DNA of 64,000 nt. Source: Chryseobacterium turcicum. Lineage in GTDB: Bacteria; Bacteroidota; Bacteroidia; Flavobacteriales; Weeksellaceae. The number at the start of each line of letters is the position of its first letter. Position 1 is the stretch's first letter. The stretch is from contig NZ_JAJNAY010000001.1 in assembly GCF_021010565.1 (NCBI RefSeq), positions 2,274,001-2,338,000 of the forward strand, in the 5' to 3' direction. Both the position numbers and the translations under genes were made by a program. Below the pieces are notes generated by a model. That model saw nothing but the letters and a program-made list of their open reading frames with translations. It did no database searches and was not told the origin of the DNA. Shown piece after piece: positions 31,461-40,303 of this stretch.

Positions 31461-34247
31461 ATGGCTTCAACAACAGAAATAGATATTAAAAAACAGGTTT
31501 TCGTTAAAAACGCACACCTTAACAACCTGAAACATATTGATGTTTTAATTCCAAAGAATAAACTCATTGTCATAACGGGGGTTTCAGGAAGCGGAAAATC
31601 TTCTTTAGCTTTTGATACAATTTATGCAGAAGGGCAGAGAAGATACGTAGAAAGTCTCAGTTCTTATGCGCGTCAGTTTTTAGGGAAATTAGAGAAACCT
31701 AAAGTTGATGACATCAAAGGTTTAGCACCTTCTATTGCTATTCAGCAGAAAGTAATTTCTTCAAATCCGCGGTCTACAGTAGGAACTTCTACTGAAATCT
31801 ATGATTATATGAAACTTCTTTTTGCAAGAATCGGGAAAACATATTCTCCGGTTTCTGGCGATGAGGTGAAAAAAGATTCGGTTACTGATGTTATAGATTA
31901 TATTAAGAGTTCTAAAAATAAAGTTCCGTTTTTACTCACTTCACCATTGAATTTTGATGTTGAAACTTTTACAGATACTTTAAATGTTTTAAAACTCGCA
32001 GGCTTCACCAGATTAGAAGTCAGTGGGAATCTTGCAGGAATAGAAGATTTGGAAAGTTTTGGTTTCACTCCTGAAAAAGGAATGGAAATCAATTTGGTGA
32101 TTGACCGTTTTTCGTATGAAGAAGATGAAAGTTTTCTTCAACGTTTAGCAGATTCTATTCAGATGGCTTTTTATGAAGGTCGAGGTTATTGTTCATTAAA
32201 AAATACTGAAACCGGAACTGTAAAAAATTTTTCAAATAAATTTGAGCTCGATGGAATAGAATTTCTTGAGCCCAATGTTCATTTTTTTAGCTTTAATAAT
32301 CCTTTTGGAGCTTGTCCGACTTGTGAAGGCTACGGAAAAGTAATCGGTATTGATGAAGACTTGGTTATTCCAAACAAAGCTTTATCAATTTTTGAAGACG
32401 CTGTAGCTTCGTGGAAAGGAGAAACCATGAGCGAATGGAAAAAAGACTTCATTAAAAAAGCAAACGATTTCCCTATTCATAAGCCTTATCATCAATTAAC
32501 AAAAGAGCAGAAAAACTATCTTTGGAAAGGTGATGGCAAAAGCAGCTTTCCTTCTTTGAATAATTTCTTCAAAATGCTTGAAGAAAATTTATATAAAATT
32601 CAGTATCGTGTAATGTTATCTCGTTACCGCGGTAAAACACTTTGTCCTACTTGTGAAGGTTTACGTTTGCGTGAAGAAACAAGCTGGGTAAAAATTGACG
32701 GAAACAATATTCAATCAATGATTGAACTTCCTTTGGATGAACTTTTACCTTTAATTCAAAGCTTAAAACTTTCAGACCACGATAAAGAAGTAGCTAAAAG
32801 ATTATTATACGAAATCACAACTCGTTTAGAATTTTTATTAAAAGTAGGTTTAGGTTATTTAACGATTAACCGAACCTCAAATACTCTTTCTGGTGGTGAA
32901 AGCCAGAGAATTAACCTGGCAACAAGCTTAGGAAGTTCTTTGGTAGGTTCTATTTATATTTTAGATGAACCTTCTATTGGTTTGCATTCCAGGGATACCG
33001 AAAATCTAATTGGAGTTTTAAAAAACCTTCGTGACATTGGAAATACAGTGATTGTTGTTGAGCATGATGAAGATGTAATGAGAGCTGCAGATTACATCAT
33101 TGATATTGGCCCTGAAGCTGGATATTTGGGTGGTGAACTGGTTTTTGCAGGCGATTATGCAGCATTGAAAGATGCCGATACGCTGACTTCAAAATACCTT
33201 ACCGGAAGATTAGAAATAAAAGTTCCTGAAAAACGCAGAAAAGCAAAAGAATTTATTCATATCAAAGGAGCACGGTCAAATAATCTAAAGAACATTGATG
33301 TAGATATTCCTTTGGAAAGTTTAGTCGTTATTTCCGGAGTTTCAGGAAGCGGAAAATCGACTTTGATGAAAGAAATCCTGACCAATGATATTCAGATTCA
33401 GTTGGGAATGGGAGGTAAAAAAGGAGATTACGATTCTGTAGAATTTCCAAAAAAGCTGATTAAGCATATTGAATTAATTGACCAAAATCCGATTGGAAAA
33501 TCGTCCCGTTCAAACCCAGTAACATACCTGAAAGCTTATGACGATATTCGTGATTTGTTTTCTAAGCAGAAAAGTGCCAAAATGATGGGCTACAAGCCGA
33601 AACATTTTTCTTTCAACGTTGATGGCGGAAGATGTGACGAATGTAAAGGAGAAGGTATCATCAGCGTTTCGATGCAGTTTATGGCAGATATCGAGCTTGA
33701 ATGTGAGACTTGTAAAGGAACCCGTTTTAAAAATGAAGTTCTGGAAGTAAAATTCGATGAGAAAAACATTTCAGATATTCTTCACATGACGGTGGATGAA
33801 GCATTAGATTTTTTCAGAGAAAATAAAGAAGATAAAATCGTCACAAAACTGACTCCGTTACAAGATGTTGGTTTAGGATATCTACAGTTGGGGCAGAGCT
33901 CTTCTACCCTTTCTGGAGGTGAAGCGCAACGTGTAAAATTAGCTTCTTTCCTTGTAAAAGGGATAACAACCGATAAAACGTTATTTGTTTTTGATGAGCC
34001 TTCTACAGGATTGCATTTCCACGATATTCAGAAACTATTAAAATCTTTGCAGGCTTTGATTGACTTAGGACATTCTGTGATTGTAATTGAGCATCAACCG
34101 GATATTATGAAGTGCGCTGACCACATAATCGACATCGGCCCCGAAGCCGGAAAATACGGTGGAGAAGTTGTTTTCGCAGGTACTCCGGAAGATTTGGCAA
34201 AGAATAAAAAATCGCATACAGCGAAGTATATTGCTGAGAAATTGTGA
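31461..34247 (+). CDS. uvrA: Excinuclease ABC subunit UvrA, variant with degenerate first zinc site
   Basis: UvrA recognises helix-distorting DNA damage and hands it to UvrB. The 928-residue protein has two ABC modules: Walker [10 protein letters not shown] (about 40-48) and GVSGSGKST (about 626-634), signatures [10 protein letters not shown] and [10 protein letters not shown], and Walker [12 protein letters not shown] and [11 protein letters not shown]. The UvrB-binding insert is present. At the first zinc module the usual first CxxC (CPIC in E. coli, about 253-256) is replaced by [13 protein letters not shown], while the second half (ACPTCEG) is intact. The C-terminal zinc module (CDEC...CETC) is complete. 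It could be a paralogue beside a standard UvrA elsewhere. Confidence 0.9.
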   Translation: MASTTEIDIKKQVFVKNAHLNNLKHIDVLIPKNKLIVITGVSGSGKSSLAFDTIYAEGQRRYVESLSSYARQFLGKLEKPKVDDIKGLAPSIAIQQKVISSNPRSTVGTSTEIYDYMKLLFARIGKTYSPVSGDEVKKDSVTDVIDYIKSSKNKVPFLLTSPLNFDVETFTDTLNVLKLAGFTRLEVSGNLAGIEDLESFGFTPEKGMEINLVIDRFSYEEDESFLQRLADSIQMAFYEGRGYCSLKNTETGTVKNFSNKFELDGIEFLEPNVHFFSFNNPFGACPTCEGYGKVIGIDEDLVIPNKALSIFEDAVASWKGETMSEWKKDFIKKANDFPIHKPYHQLTKEQKNYLWKGDGKSSFPSLNNFFKMLEENLYKIQYRVMLSRYRGKTLCPTCEGLRLREETSWVKIDGNNIQSMIELPLDELLPLIQSLKLSDHDKEVAKRLLYEITTRLEFLLKVGLGYLTINRTSNTLSGGESQRINLATSLGSSLVGSIYILDEPSIGLHSRDTENLIGVLKNLRDIGNTVIVVEHDEDVMRAADYIIDIGPEAGYLGGELVFAGDYAALKDADTLTSKYLTGRLEIKVPEKRRKAKEFIHIKGARSNNLKNIDVDIPLESLVVISGVSGSGKSTLMKEILTNDIQIQLGMGGKKGDYDSVEFPKKLIKHIELIDQNPIGKSSRSNPVTYLKAYDDIRDLFSKQKSAKMMGYKPKHFSFNVDGGRCDECKGEGIISVSMQFMADIELECETCKGTRFKNEVLEVKFDEKNISDILHMTVDEALDFFRENKEDKIVTKLTPLQDVGLGYLQLGQSSSTLSGGEAQRVKLASFLVKGITTDKTLFVFDEPSTGLHFHDIQKLLKSLQALIDLGHSVIVIEHQPDIMKCADHIIDIGPEAGKYGGEVVFAGTPEDLAKNKKSHTAKYIAEKL

Positions 34248-34266
34248 TATTTCAATATTTTAAAAT

Positions 34267-34295
34267 AAAAAGGAAGCAAAATTTGCTTCCTTTTT
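34267..34295. terminator. Bidirectional terminator after uvrA and the T9SS gene
   Basis: AAAAAGGAAGCAAA and TTTGCTTCCTTTTT form a near-perfect palindrome around one A. It lies between the stop codons of convergent genes. Confidence 0.9.
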
Positions 34296-34300
34296 ATTAC

Positions 34301-36109
34301 TTATTTAACAGTCATTTTAAAGACTTTTAGTTTTTCTGCTTTTTCGGTACTTATTTCAACTAAATAGTTTCCGGATTGTAATTTACCATTCAATTGTAGA
34401 TAATGGGTTTTGTTTAGAGTGAGATACTCCGTATTGAGTAATTTGCCAGACATATCAAAGATTCTAACAATTGTCTTTTGTTTTTCTAAAATTTTTCCGG
34501 ACACATAGAAGTTGCCATTATTGGGATTATCATAAAGCTGGAGCTCATTTTGCTTAGTTAATTCAGAAGTTGACAATTCATTTTTTACGCTAAACTTAGC
34601 GATAAAACCAAATGGTATATTTGGATAAGGGTTAATCATATTTTGATAGGCCGCGCCTTCTGTTCCAATTCCCGTTGTTGCCCCTGTAGTTCCCCATAAT
34701 ATTAATGAGCCATTATCCATAAATTTAGCATTGATATGTTCGCCAAGATTGTTACTACCACCACCGCCATAATATGATGCCCAAATTCTATTGCCATTAG
34801 AATCAAACTCTGCAAAATACATATTAGTAAGTCCTAAAGAGGTATTTGGAACTGTTGTGAGAAATGCTCCAGGTGTTGATATATTGCTTGTGGCTCCGTG
34901 CTGACTTCCAGTGATGACAATTCTGCTTCCCAAAACAGTTAGGTTGTTTGCTCCAAACAGACCATCATAGCCCGCACTTCCAAAATACGTACTCCATATT
35001 CTGTTTCCACTAAAATCAAATTTAGATAAGAACAGGTCACCATTTACCAATTGAGATTTATAGGCACCTATGGTTGCAAAATAATTGGGATATGCATCGT
35101 TTTCATCTTGTCCACTTACATAGATTCCGGTAGAATTAACATCAATTGCGCTTATACCATAACCTGTAAATGAAGTAGGATTGATAGGTGTTCCATAAAA
35201 AGTACCCCAAATTTTCTGACCTGTATTGGCATTAAATTTTAAAATTATATTAGCTGCTTCTGCTGTCGGCTGGAACGTTCCTGGATTGGTGAAATTTCCA
35301 GGCATTTGCGGTGAATAATTTGCTACAATATATAATTCATCATTAAACCATTTGAAATCAATTATTCCCGGAGTTGAAAAAGTACCCCATAACTTTTGGC
35401 CAGAAGAATTGAGCTTTACAAGGTATGAATTCTCATGTACGCTTCCGCTCGTCACATAGCTTGCATAGTTTTCCTGAAATACCCCGGGAGTTCCCAGTCC
35501 AGGCACATCATGCGTTACAGATCCTAATAAATAGATATCCTGATTATCATCAAATCTTAAGCTCATGGTATTGCTTGGCACATACGTAGTCCATGCTATA
35601 TTATGAGAAGGGTCATATTTTGTAAGGGTAGAAGTTTGATTATTTGCAGTATTTACATTTTGATTGAGCCAAGCTCCTGGTGTTGCTAAATTGGGTACTT
35701 GTGTAGGATATTTTTTTAGAACGTAAACATTTTCAGAATTATCAATTCCAACAATTCTTTCAAAATTATTTGAAGCACCATTATAACTTCCCATGAGCAT
35801 TTGTCCGGTAGGAGAAATTTTTGCAGAATAATAATTACTTTGATTTGGTGTAATTGTATTTCCACCTCCGGTTACGAATTGATTATAATAGGCTGAAGTA
35901 TAACTATTTTGATAAGAAATATGCCCATTTACAAGAATATTTTGTTGAGAATCAATAAAGAAAGAATTCCCGTTTATGCTAAAGTCACCAAGATAAGTTC
36001 CGGTAGCTCCTATATAAGTTCCCCAGCTGCGTTGATAAGGAAATGTTTGCGTGTTGTAAGATGTAGAAAGTGAGCTAAACGCTATTAGTAGGAGTAATTT
36101 TGATTTCAT
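34301..36109 (-). CDS. Secreted beta-propeller protein with T9SS type A sorting domain
   Basis: This 602-residue protein has a signal peptide (LLLLIAFSSLSTSYNTQT). About six repeats share G-T/S-x-x-P-G-x-F/W wording (ATPGAWLNQ, GTPGVFQEN, TNPGTFQPT, STPGAFLTT), alternating with K-x-x-x-x-G-x-x-x-W strands (GQKLWGTF, GNRIWSTYFG). This fits a six-bladed propeller of the SBBP/NHL sort. The last 80 residues are a type A C-terminal domain (LQLYDNPNNGNFYVSG, IVRIFDMSGKLL, SGNYLVEIST), which sends it through the T9SS to the surface. Ligand unknown. Confidence 0.85.
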   Translation of the reverse strand: MKSKLLLLIAFSSLSTSYNTQTFPYQRSWGTYIGATGTYLGDFSINGNSFFIDSQQNILVNGHISYQNSYTSAYYNQFVTGGGNTITPNQSNYYSAKISPTGQMLMGSYNGASNNFERIVGIDNSENVYVLKKYPTQVPNLATPGAWLNQNVNTANNQTSTLTKYDPSHNIAWTTYVPSNTMSLRFDDNQDIYLLGSVTHDVPGLGTPGVFQENYASYVTSGSVHENSYLVKLNSSGQKLWGTFSTPGIIDFKWFNDELYIVANYSPQMPGNFTNPGTFQPTAEAANIILKFNANTGQKIWGTFYGTPINPTSFTGYGISAIDVNSTGIYVSGQDENDAYPNYFATIGAYKSQLVNGDLFLSKFDFSGNRIWSTYFGSAGYDGLFGANNLTVLGSRIVITGSQHGATSNISTPGAFLTTVPNTSLGLTNMYFAEFDSNGNRIWASYYGGGGSNNLGEHINAKFMDNGSLILWGTTGATTGIGTEGAAYQNMINPYPNIPFGFIAKFSVKNELSTSELTKQNELQLYDNPNNGNFYVSGKILEKQKTIVRIFDMSGKLLNTEYLTLNKTHYLQLNGKLQSGNYLVEISTEKAEKLKVFKMTVK

Positions 36110-36243
36110 GGCATGGTATTTAATTCACTTGCAATATAGTTATTTTAATTAAAACCTTTTAAATTAATAATTGATTGATATGAAGTATTACTTTACCCAC
36201 AGTAAAAATTGGACAAATTGTTAGTTTTAACATTAAATTCACA

Positions 36244-36381
36244 TTGCGTATTAAAAATATTCTTACATTTACTATGTAATAAAAATGAAATGAATCTTTT
36301 TTTTGCCTTTTTCAATTACGGAATCGCAATTAAATTTGAAATAAAAATTTAAGCACAGCATCGTCGGCTGTGCTTTTTTGT
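36244..36381 (+). ncRNA. Candidate small transcript with a 20-codon frame
   Basis: TTG (36244-36246) and TACATTTA (36264-36271, one mismatch to TAnnTTTG) are 17 bases apart. A hairpin AAGCACAGC / GCTGTGCTT (36351-36375) with six T closes the unit about 100 bases downstream. No longer gene lies between. A frame of 20 codons plus stop (36290-36352, starting MNLFFAFFNYG) ends at the first base pairs of the hairpin. This could be a small RNA or a tiny membrane peptide; I cannot decide. Confidence 0.45.
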
Positions 36382-36445
36382 TGTTGTCTAATTAAAAAAT
36401 GAGATGTATTTATCTATTGAATCCACTTCTAAAGAGTGGGTTCTT

Positions 36446-36904
36446 TTATTTTTTAGATTTCACAAAAGGTTTCTCCTGAGAAATCATAATTCCATTAATT
36501 ACGTTTTGGTCTCTGTAAATCCAGATGTTGATGTATTTTAAATCTTTAGATTTTTCAAAATCAACATCAAAAACAATCAATTCTACGGGGTCGCTATTTT
36601 TCGTGTAATCTTTGACATACGCCGAATTAAGCTTTATCGCATTGATTTTTCCAGATTGATTCACTTCTTCACACTTCTTTTCGTAATCCTCAAAAAGTAT
36701 TCTTTCTAACCTTTTGTCTAAAATAAAATGAGTGAATTGAGAATAATCTTTATTCTCACATTTTTTGTAATATTCTTTAATGAAATTTTCGCTCACATAT
36801 ACTCTTTCAGTGCTGATTTTGGAAGTGCCGATTTTCGTGTAATTTTTTTGAGCGGATGCAAAAAGTGAACCTGTTATTGCAAGTAGTAATAATTTTTTTT
36901 TCAT
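36446..36904 (-). CDS. Small exported protein of unknown function
   Basis: This 152-residue protein has a signal peptide (MKKKLLLLAITGSLFASAQ). The chosen ATG at 36904 is downstream of a -7 box that covers an earlier in-frame ATG. The mature part has alternating charged strands (KTERVYVSENFIKEYYKK, DPVELIVFDVDFEKSKD, YINIWIYRDQN). I do not recognise a family, and none of its neighbours suggests a job. Confidence 0.75.
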   Translation of the reverse strand: MKKKLLLLAITGSLFASAQKNYTKIGTSKISTERVYVSENFIKEYYKKCENKDYSQFTHFILDKRLERILFEDYEKKCEEVNQSGKINAIKLNSAYVKDYTKNSDPVELIVFDVDFEKSKDLKYINIWIYRDQNVINGIMISQEKPFVKSKK

Positions 36905-36925
36905 GACAATGTGTTTAATTGTCTT

Positions 36926-36933
36926 CAAATTTA
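36926..36933 (-). promoter_or_regulatory. -7 box for the gene at 36446-36904
   Basis: On the minus strand it reads TAAATTTG. It overlaps an in-frame ATG at 36928, which rules that start out. Confidence 0.5.
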
Positions 36934-37070
36934 AAAATTAAAATTAATAAAACCTGAATTCGAGTTAAGTAAAGTTTAAAAATAGTTGACCATCATTCAC
37001 TTTATTCAAATTTAATGATAATAATAAATTTACCAACCTATAAATATTGTTTGTAAAAAAACTAATGAAA

Positions 37071-37112
37071 AATTATACGCAAACAGTAATTTATATTACG
37101 ACAGCTTTATAA
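37071..37112 (+). pseudogene. C-terminal relic of a paralogue of the gene at 37317
   Basis: These 42 bases read NYTQTVIYITTAL and a stop. They match the end of the gene at 37317 (TYTQTVTYTATAL, stop) at 36 of 42 bases. A strong terminator follows 25 bases later. The rest of the 388-base gap before 37317 (36929-37070) contains no matching coding sequence, so only the tail of a former paralogue seems to remain. Confidence 0.65.
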
Positions 37113-37137
37113 TAGAAATAACAGCAGTTTATATAAG

Positions 37138-37168
37138 CCCTCAACACGCGAAAGTGTTGAGGGTTTTT
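37138..37168 (+). terminator. Strong terminator behind the relic
   Basis: The ten-base perfect G/C-containing stem CCCTCAACAC / GTGTTGAGGG has a GCGAAA loop and five T. It has no intact upstream gene on this strand. Confidence 0.85.
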
Positions 37169-37254
37169 CTATTTAAATTAAATAAATGAACCGTGTAGTT
37201 ATTTTACTACAACAACTTCCATTTTCAACTACAAAGAAACTTTTTTCGCCACCG

Positions 37255-37262
37255 TAGATTTG
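37255..37262 (+). promoter_or_regulatory. -7 box for the gene at 37317
   Basis: TAGATTTG fits TAnnTTTG, 54 bases before the start codon, leaving a leader of about 45 bases. The -33 element is unclear. Confidence 0.45.
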
Positions 37263-37316
37263 TAGTGTTCAAAAGAGAACAATTAAACAAGAATAAAAAA
37301 TTAAAATATTATTACC

Positions 37317-37862
37317 ATGACAAAACAATTCGCAATCGCAGCATTAACTATCGGAGCAATCGTATTAGGAACTAACAATGCTAAAGCTCAAAATACAACT
37401 GCTACTACAACAGTAAACATTACCCTGAATGACGTCATCTCCATTGATGCTGGAAGTACTGCAATTGGTAATACCGTTGACTTTAACTATGTTACTGCAG
37501 CAGATTATAACTCTAATCAAACCATTACTAAAGCCAACTCTTTGAAAGTTACTTCAACCAAGAACTTTAATGTAAAAGTAAAAGCAGGAGGTGCCAATTT
37601 CATGAATGGAGTTAACTTAATCCCTGTAAATGTTTTGACAATCAAAGCCGCTACAGCTGCCGGAACAATGGGCGGAACAAAAAGCGCGGTTGTTTTATCT
37701 GCAACTGATCAAAATTTAGTAGCAAATGCTCCACTTGGAAGTGCATTAACGCTGAATTTAGACTATACCATTCCAGCGGCGAAATCATCATCTTCTGATA
37801 TTTTAGGTAAACCAGCTGGAACTTATACACAAACAGTAACTTATACTGCGACGGCTTTATAA
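37317..37862 (+). CDS. Abundant-type secreted beta-rich protein (CsuA/DUF4402-like)
   Basis: This 181-residue protein has a signal peptide (MTKQFAIAALTIGAIVLGTN, cleavage AKA-Q). The mature protein is rich in Thr, Ala and Val, with few charges. Strand-like segments recur (TTTTVNITLNDVISIDAG, SLKVTSTKNFNVKVKAGG, ALTLNLDYTIPAAKSS, YTQTVTYTATAL). This resembles small surface or pilus-like proteins of the spore-coat U/DUF4402 kind; the family is not certain. It has its own promoter and terminator and a relic of a paralogue upstream. Confidence 0.7.
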   Translation: MTKQFAIAALTIGAIVLGTNNAKAQNTTATTTVNITLNDVISIDAGSTAIGNTVDFNYVTAADYNSNQTITKANSLKVTSTKNFNVKVKAGGANFMNGVNLIPVNVLTIKAATAAGTMGGTKSAVVLSATDQNLVANAPLGSALTLNLDYTIPAAKSSSSDILGKPAGTYTQTVTYTATAL

Positions 37863-37902
37863 TATTTTTTTTTCATATTAATATTTTGTGATTTGGTGTT
37901 CT

Positions 37903-37930
37903 AAGGCTTCCTAAAGGAGGCCTTAAATTT
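37903..37930 (+). terminator. Terminator after the gene at 37317
   Basis: AAGGCTTCC / GGAGGCCTT with a TAAA loop and one G-T pair, then AAATTTTAT. Confidence 0.7.
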
Positions 37931-38004
37931 TATATTTATTGATACCAACCCATCGAAGGTTTTCCAGGTTCAGACAATCCTTTAAAAACTTTATGGTTTA
38001 AAAA

Positions 38005-38036
38005 AACAAAAAACCGACAAGCAATGCTTATCGGTT
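38005..38036 (-). terminator. Terminator of the VOC-endonuclease V transcript
   Basis: On the minus strand AACCGATAAGC / GCTTGTCGGTT forms a hairpin with a short ATT loop, followed by TTTTTTG and more T. It lies about 120 bases after the endonuclease V stop. Confidence 0.75.
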
Positions 38037-38155
38037 CTTGAAAAATGAAAAATTAATATGGATATGAACTATTTGACGTTTTAGAATCGTTTTTAATTCT
38101 GAAGCAAATTTATATTTATTTAGAATAAATATAAATAATATTCGCCTGACTTTTA

Positions 38156-38680
38156 TCAGTTTCTACTATTTAGTTCATTTTTCTCTCTTGTAAGCTGGTC
38201 AAGCTTTTTCAATAATGTAGGCATTCTATATGCGCCGTGCATATTTTCTACATTACTTTTCATATCATCTGCATCAATTCCAATCGCAGTAAGAAATAAT
38301 GGTGTTTTGCTTTCTCCACGAAAAACGGTTTTTCTTAAAGAATCTTCACTGGCAAATCCGTTTTTAGCAATACCAATAACAGGATTTTTTTCATTTAAAG
38401 ATTGATAAAGATAGCCTCCTAATCCTATTTTTCCAGTATTATCCAACGTTACATAGCCATCAACAATAATGAGGTCATCATCTGCTAAATCAATTTGTTT
38501 TAATAAGCTTAAAATGCAAGGTAATTCTCTTTTGTAAAAAGCTCCACTTTCATAATCAGCATTAATTTCTGTATTTTCGGTATAAATAAAACTTTCAATT
38601 TCAGAAGTCCAGTTTTCGAAGGCAATACAGACCGTTTTTGCAAAATCTTCGTAATAAAAAGTATCAAATGCGTAAATCAT
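38156..38680 (-). CDS. Endonuclease V-like protein, short form without the catalytic His
   Basis: Endonuclease V nicks DNA or RNA near deoxyinosine/inosine. The 174-residue protein aligns with the E. coli enzyme (223) from the first catalytic Asp (AFDTFY, Asp6) through FYKREL (Glu), LIIVDGYV (Asp) and VIGIAKNGF to LFLTAIG and GAYRMPTLLKKLD. The position of the catalytic His (ATGH in E. coli) is AIGI here, and the N-terminal helix is absent. It could have altered chemistry or lost nuclease activity. It follows the VOC gene after three bases and is likely co-transcribed. Confidence 0.82.
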   Translation of the reverse strand: MIYAFDTFYYEDFAKTVCIAFENWTSEIESFIYTENTEINADYESGAFYKRELPCILSLLKQIDLADDDLIIVDGYVTLDNTGKIGLGGYLYQSLNEKNPVIGIAKNGFASEDSLRKTVFRGESKTPLFLTAIGIDADDMKSNVENMHGAYRMPTLLKKLDQLTREKNELNSRN

Positions 38681-38683
38681 ATT

Positions 38684-39052
38684 TTAAACAGTAAAAAATT
38701 CACCAAAATGCCACAAAACACCCGCCGGGTCAATAAGAAAACATTCTTTACCCCAATCCTCAGTTTTTATAGGAACCAATCGGATGGAGTCGTATTTTTC
38801 TTTTAGATTTAAAGAAATAAGTTCTTCCCAATAAAGGTCTACATTTTCTATTTCAAGGAAAATCATGGTGTTTTCAATCCACTCTTTTGCATAATAATCT
38901 TGTAGATAAAAGGCAAAATCTCCTTTTTTAAAGACCGAAAATTTAGGGTCAATTTCTACTTCTTCAAATCCTAAATCTCTGTAAAATGCTCTGCTTTCTG
39001 CAAAGTTTTTAGAACCTATAAAGGATCTTATTGATTTGATTTTTTGATTCAT
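38684..39052 (-). CDS. VOC-family (glyoxalase/bleomycin resistance fold) protein
   Basis: This 122-residue protein forms the paired beta-alpha-beta-beta-beta halves of the VOC fold. Half one is KSIRSFIGSKNFAESRAFYRDLGFEE with DFAFYLQDYY; half two is MIFLEIENVDLYWEELISL with CFLIDPAGVLWHFGEF. The residue positions for metal are not convincing, so it may be a binding rather than enzymatic member. It sits three bases before endonuclease V. Confidence 0.85.
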   Translation of the reverse strand: MNQKIKSIRSFIGSKNFAESRAFYRDLGFEEVEIDPKFSVFKKGDFAFYLQDYYAKEWIENTMIFLEIENVDLYWEELISLNLKEKYDSIRLVPIKTEDWGKECFLIDPAGVLWHFGEFFTV

Positions 39053-39169
39053 GATTTTAGGGATTAGTTGTTTAGTTTTTAGTTATGCAATTCAAAAAAT
39101 AAAAATTTAAAGGTTTAAAAATCAATACACTGAAATACTTTAAAACTAAAATACTAAAATACTCCAAGT

Positions 39170-40219
39170 TTATTTTTTATCAACTACAATTCTTGCTTCA
39201 CGATTTGCAAGCTCCCAAGCGGTAGCAAACACGAGCTGCGTTCTCTTTTGTAACAACGGAAAGTCAATTTTCTCAACATCATCTGTTGGCTTGTGATAAT
39301 CTTCATGTATGCCATCAAAGAAAAATGCTACAGGAATCCCATGTTTTGCAAAATTATAATGATCTGAACGGTAATATAATCTATCTGGATCTTTAGGGTC
39401 ATCATATTTATAGTTTAATTCCAGATTATTTGTTTTTTTGTTAGCTGCTTCATTAATGATTTTTAATTCTGAACTTAGCATCTCAGAACCAATCACATAC
39501 ACGTAGTTTTTTCCTCTGTTTTCTGCGTCATCTCTTCCAATCATGTCGATATTTAAATCAGCAACGGTGTTTGCCAAAGGAAAAACAGGATTGTCAGAGT
39601 AATAAGAAGACCCGAAAAGTCCGTGCTCTTCTCCCGTTACGTGTAAAAATAAAATCGACCGTTTAGGACCGTTTCCTTTATTTTTAGCATTTTGAAAGGC
39701 TTTTGCAATCTGCATTACTGCAACAGTTCCGCTTCCATCGTCATCTGCCCCGTTATAAACTTCTCCATTTTTTGTTCCTACATGGTCGTAATGTGCAGAA
39801 ATTACAATGATTTCTTCTGGTTTTTCGCTTCCTTCTACAAATGCTAAAATATTTTCAGAATCAGGAAGATTTCCGCCACCTCTTTTATTCATGTAAGAAG
39901 ACGGTACTTTTTGATAATATGAAGCTAATTTTTTAGGATATGAAACGCCTAAATCTTTATAAAATTGAATAATATACTCACCTGCCTTTTTCTGACCAGG
40001 ACTTCCCGTGTCTCTTCCTTCCATTTCGTCAGACGCAATCACATATAGATTCTTCTTTAAGTCTTTAAGTTTAATCTTCTGATATGCTTTATTAAAGGCT
40101 TTCTCATTTTTAAGATTACTTGAACTCGCATTTTGGTTCTGATTATTAATCGATGTATTTGCTGCTCCACAACTCGTAAGAATAATTGCAGAAAATATCG
40201 GAAGAAGTAATTGCTTCAT
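39170..40219 (-). CDS. M28-family metallopeptidase lipoprotein
   Basis: This 349-residue periplasmic or surface aminopeptidase-type enzyme has a lipobox (MKQLLLPIFSAIILTSCGAA). Zinc-site motifs are SAHYDHVG, NGADDDGSGTVAVM, HVTGEEHGLFGS and IDMIGRDD, and a late His in DYHKPTDDVEKIDF. Signal and family are clear; the natural substrate is not known. A -7 box (TATTTTTG, minus strand, 40255-40248) lies 28 bases before the ATG. Confidence 0.92.
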   Translation of the reverse strand: MKQLLLPIFSAIILTSCGAANTSINNQNQNASSSNLKNEKAFNKAYQKIKLKDLKKNLYVIASDEMEGRDTGSPGQKKAGEYIIQFYKDLGVSYPKKLASYYQKVPSSYMNKRGGGNLPDSENILAFVEGSEKPEEIIVISAHYDHVGTKNGEVYNGADDDGSGTVAVMQIAKAFQNAKNKGNGPKRSILFLHVTGEEHGLFGSSYYSDNPVFPLANTVADLNIDMIGRDDAENRGKNYVYVIGSEMLSSELKIINEAANKKTNNLELNYKYDDPKDPDRLYYRSDHYNFAKHGIPVAFFFDGIHEDYHKPTDDVEKIDFPLLQKRTQLVFATAWELANREARIVVDKK

Positions 40220-40247
40220 AATTAAAAAAATATTTCTCTAAAAATAA

Positions 40248-40294
40248 CAAAAATATTTCACCTGCTTACCGATACCATTTTTTTTATATATTTG
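40248..40294. promoter_or_regulatory. Divergent -7 boxes for the M28 and aminotransferase genes
   Basis: Minus strand TATTTTTG at 40255-40248 and plus strand TATATTTG at 40287-40294. The second ends nine bases before the ATG at 40304 and overlaps an in-frame TTG at 40292, favouring the ATG. Confidence 0.5.
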
Positions 40295-40303
40295 GGAAAC
40301 ACT

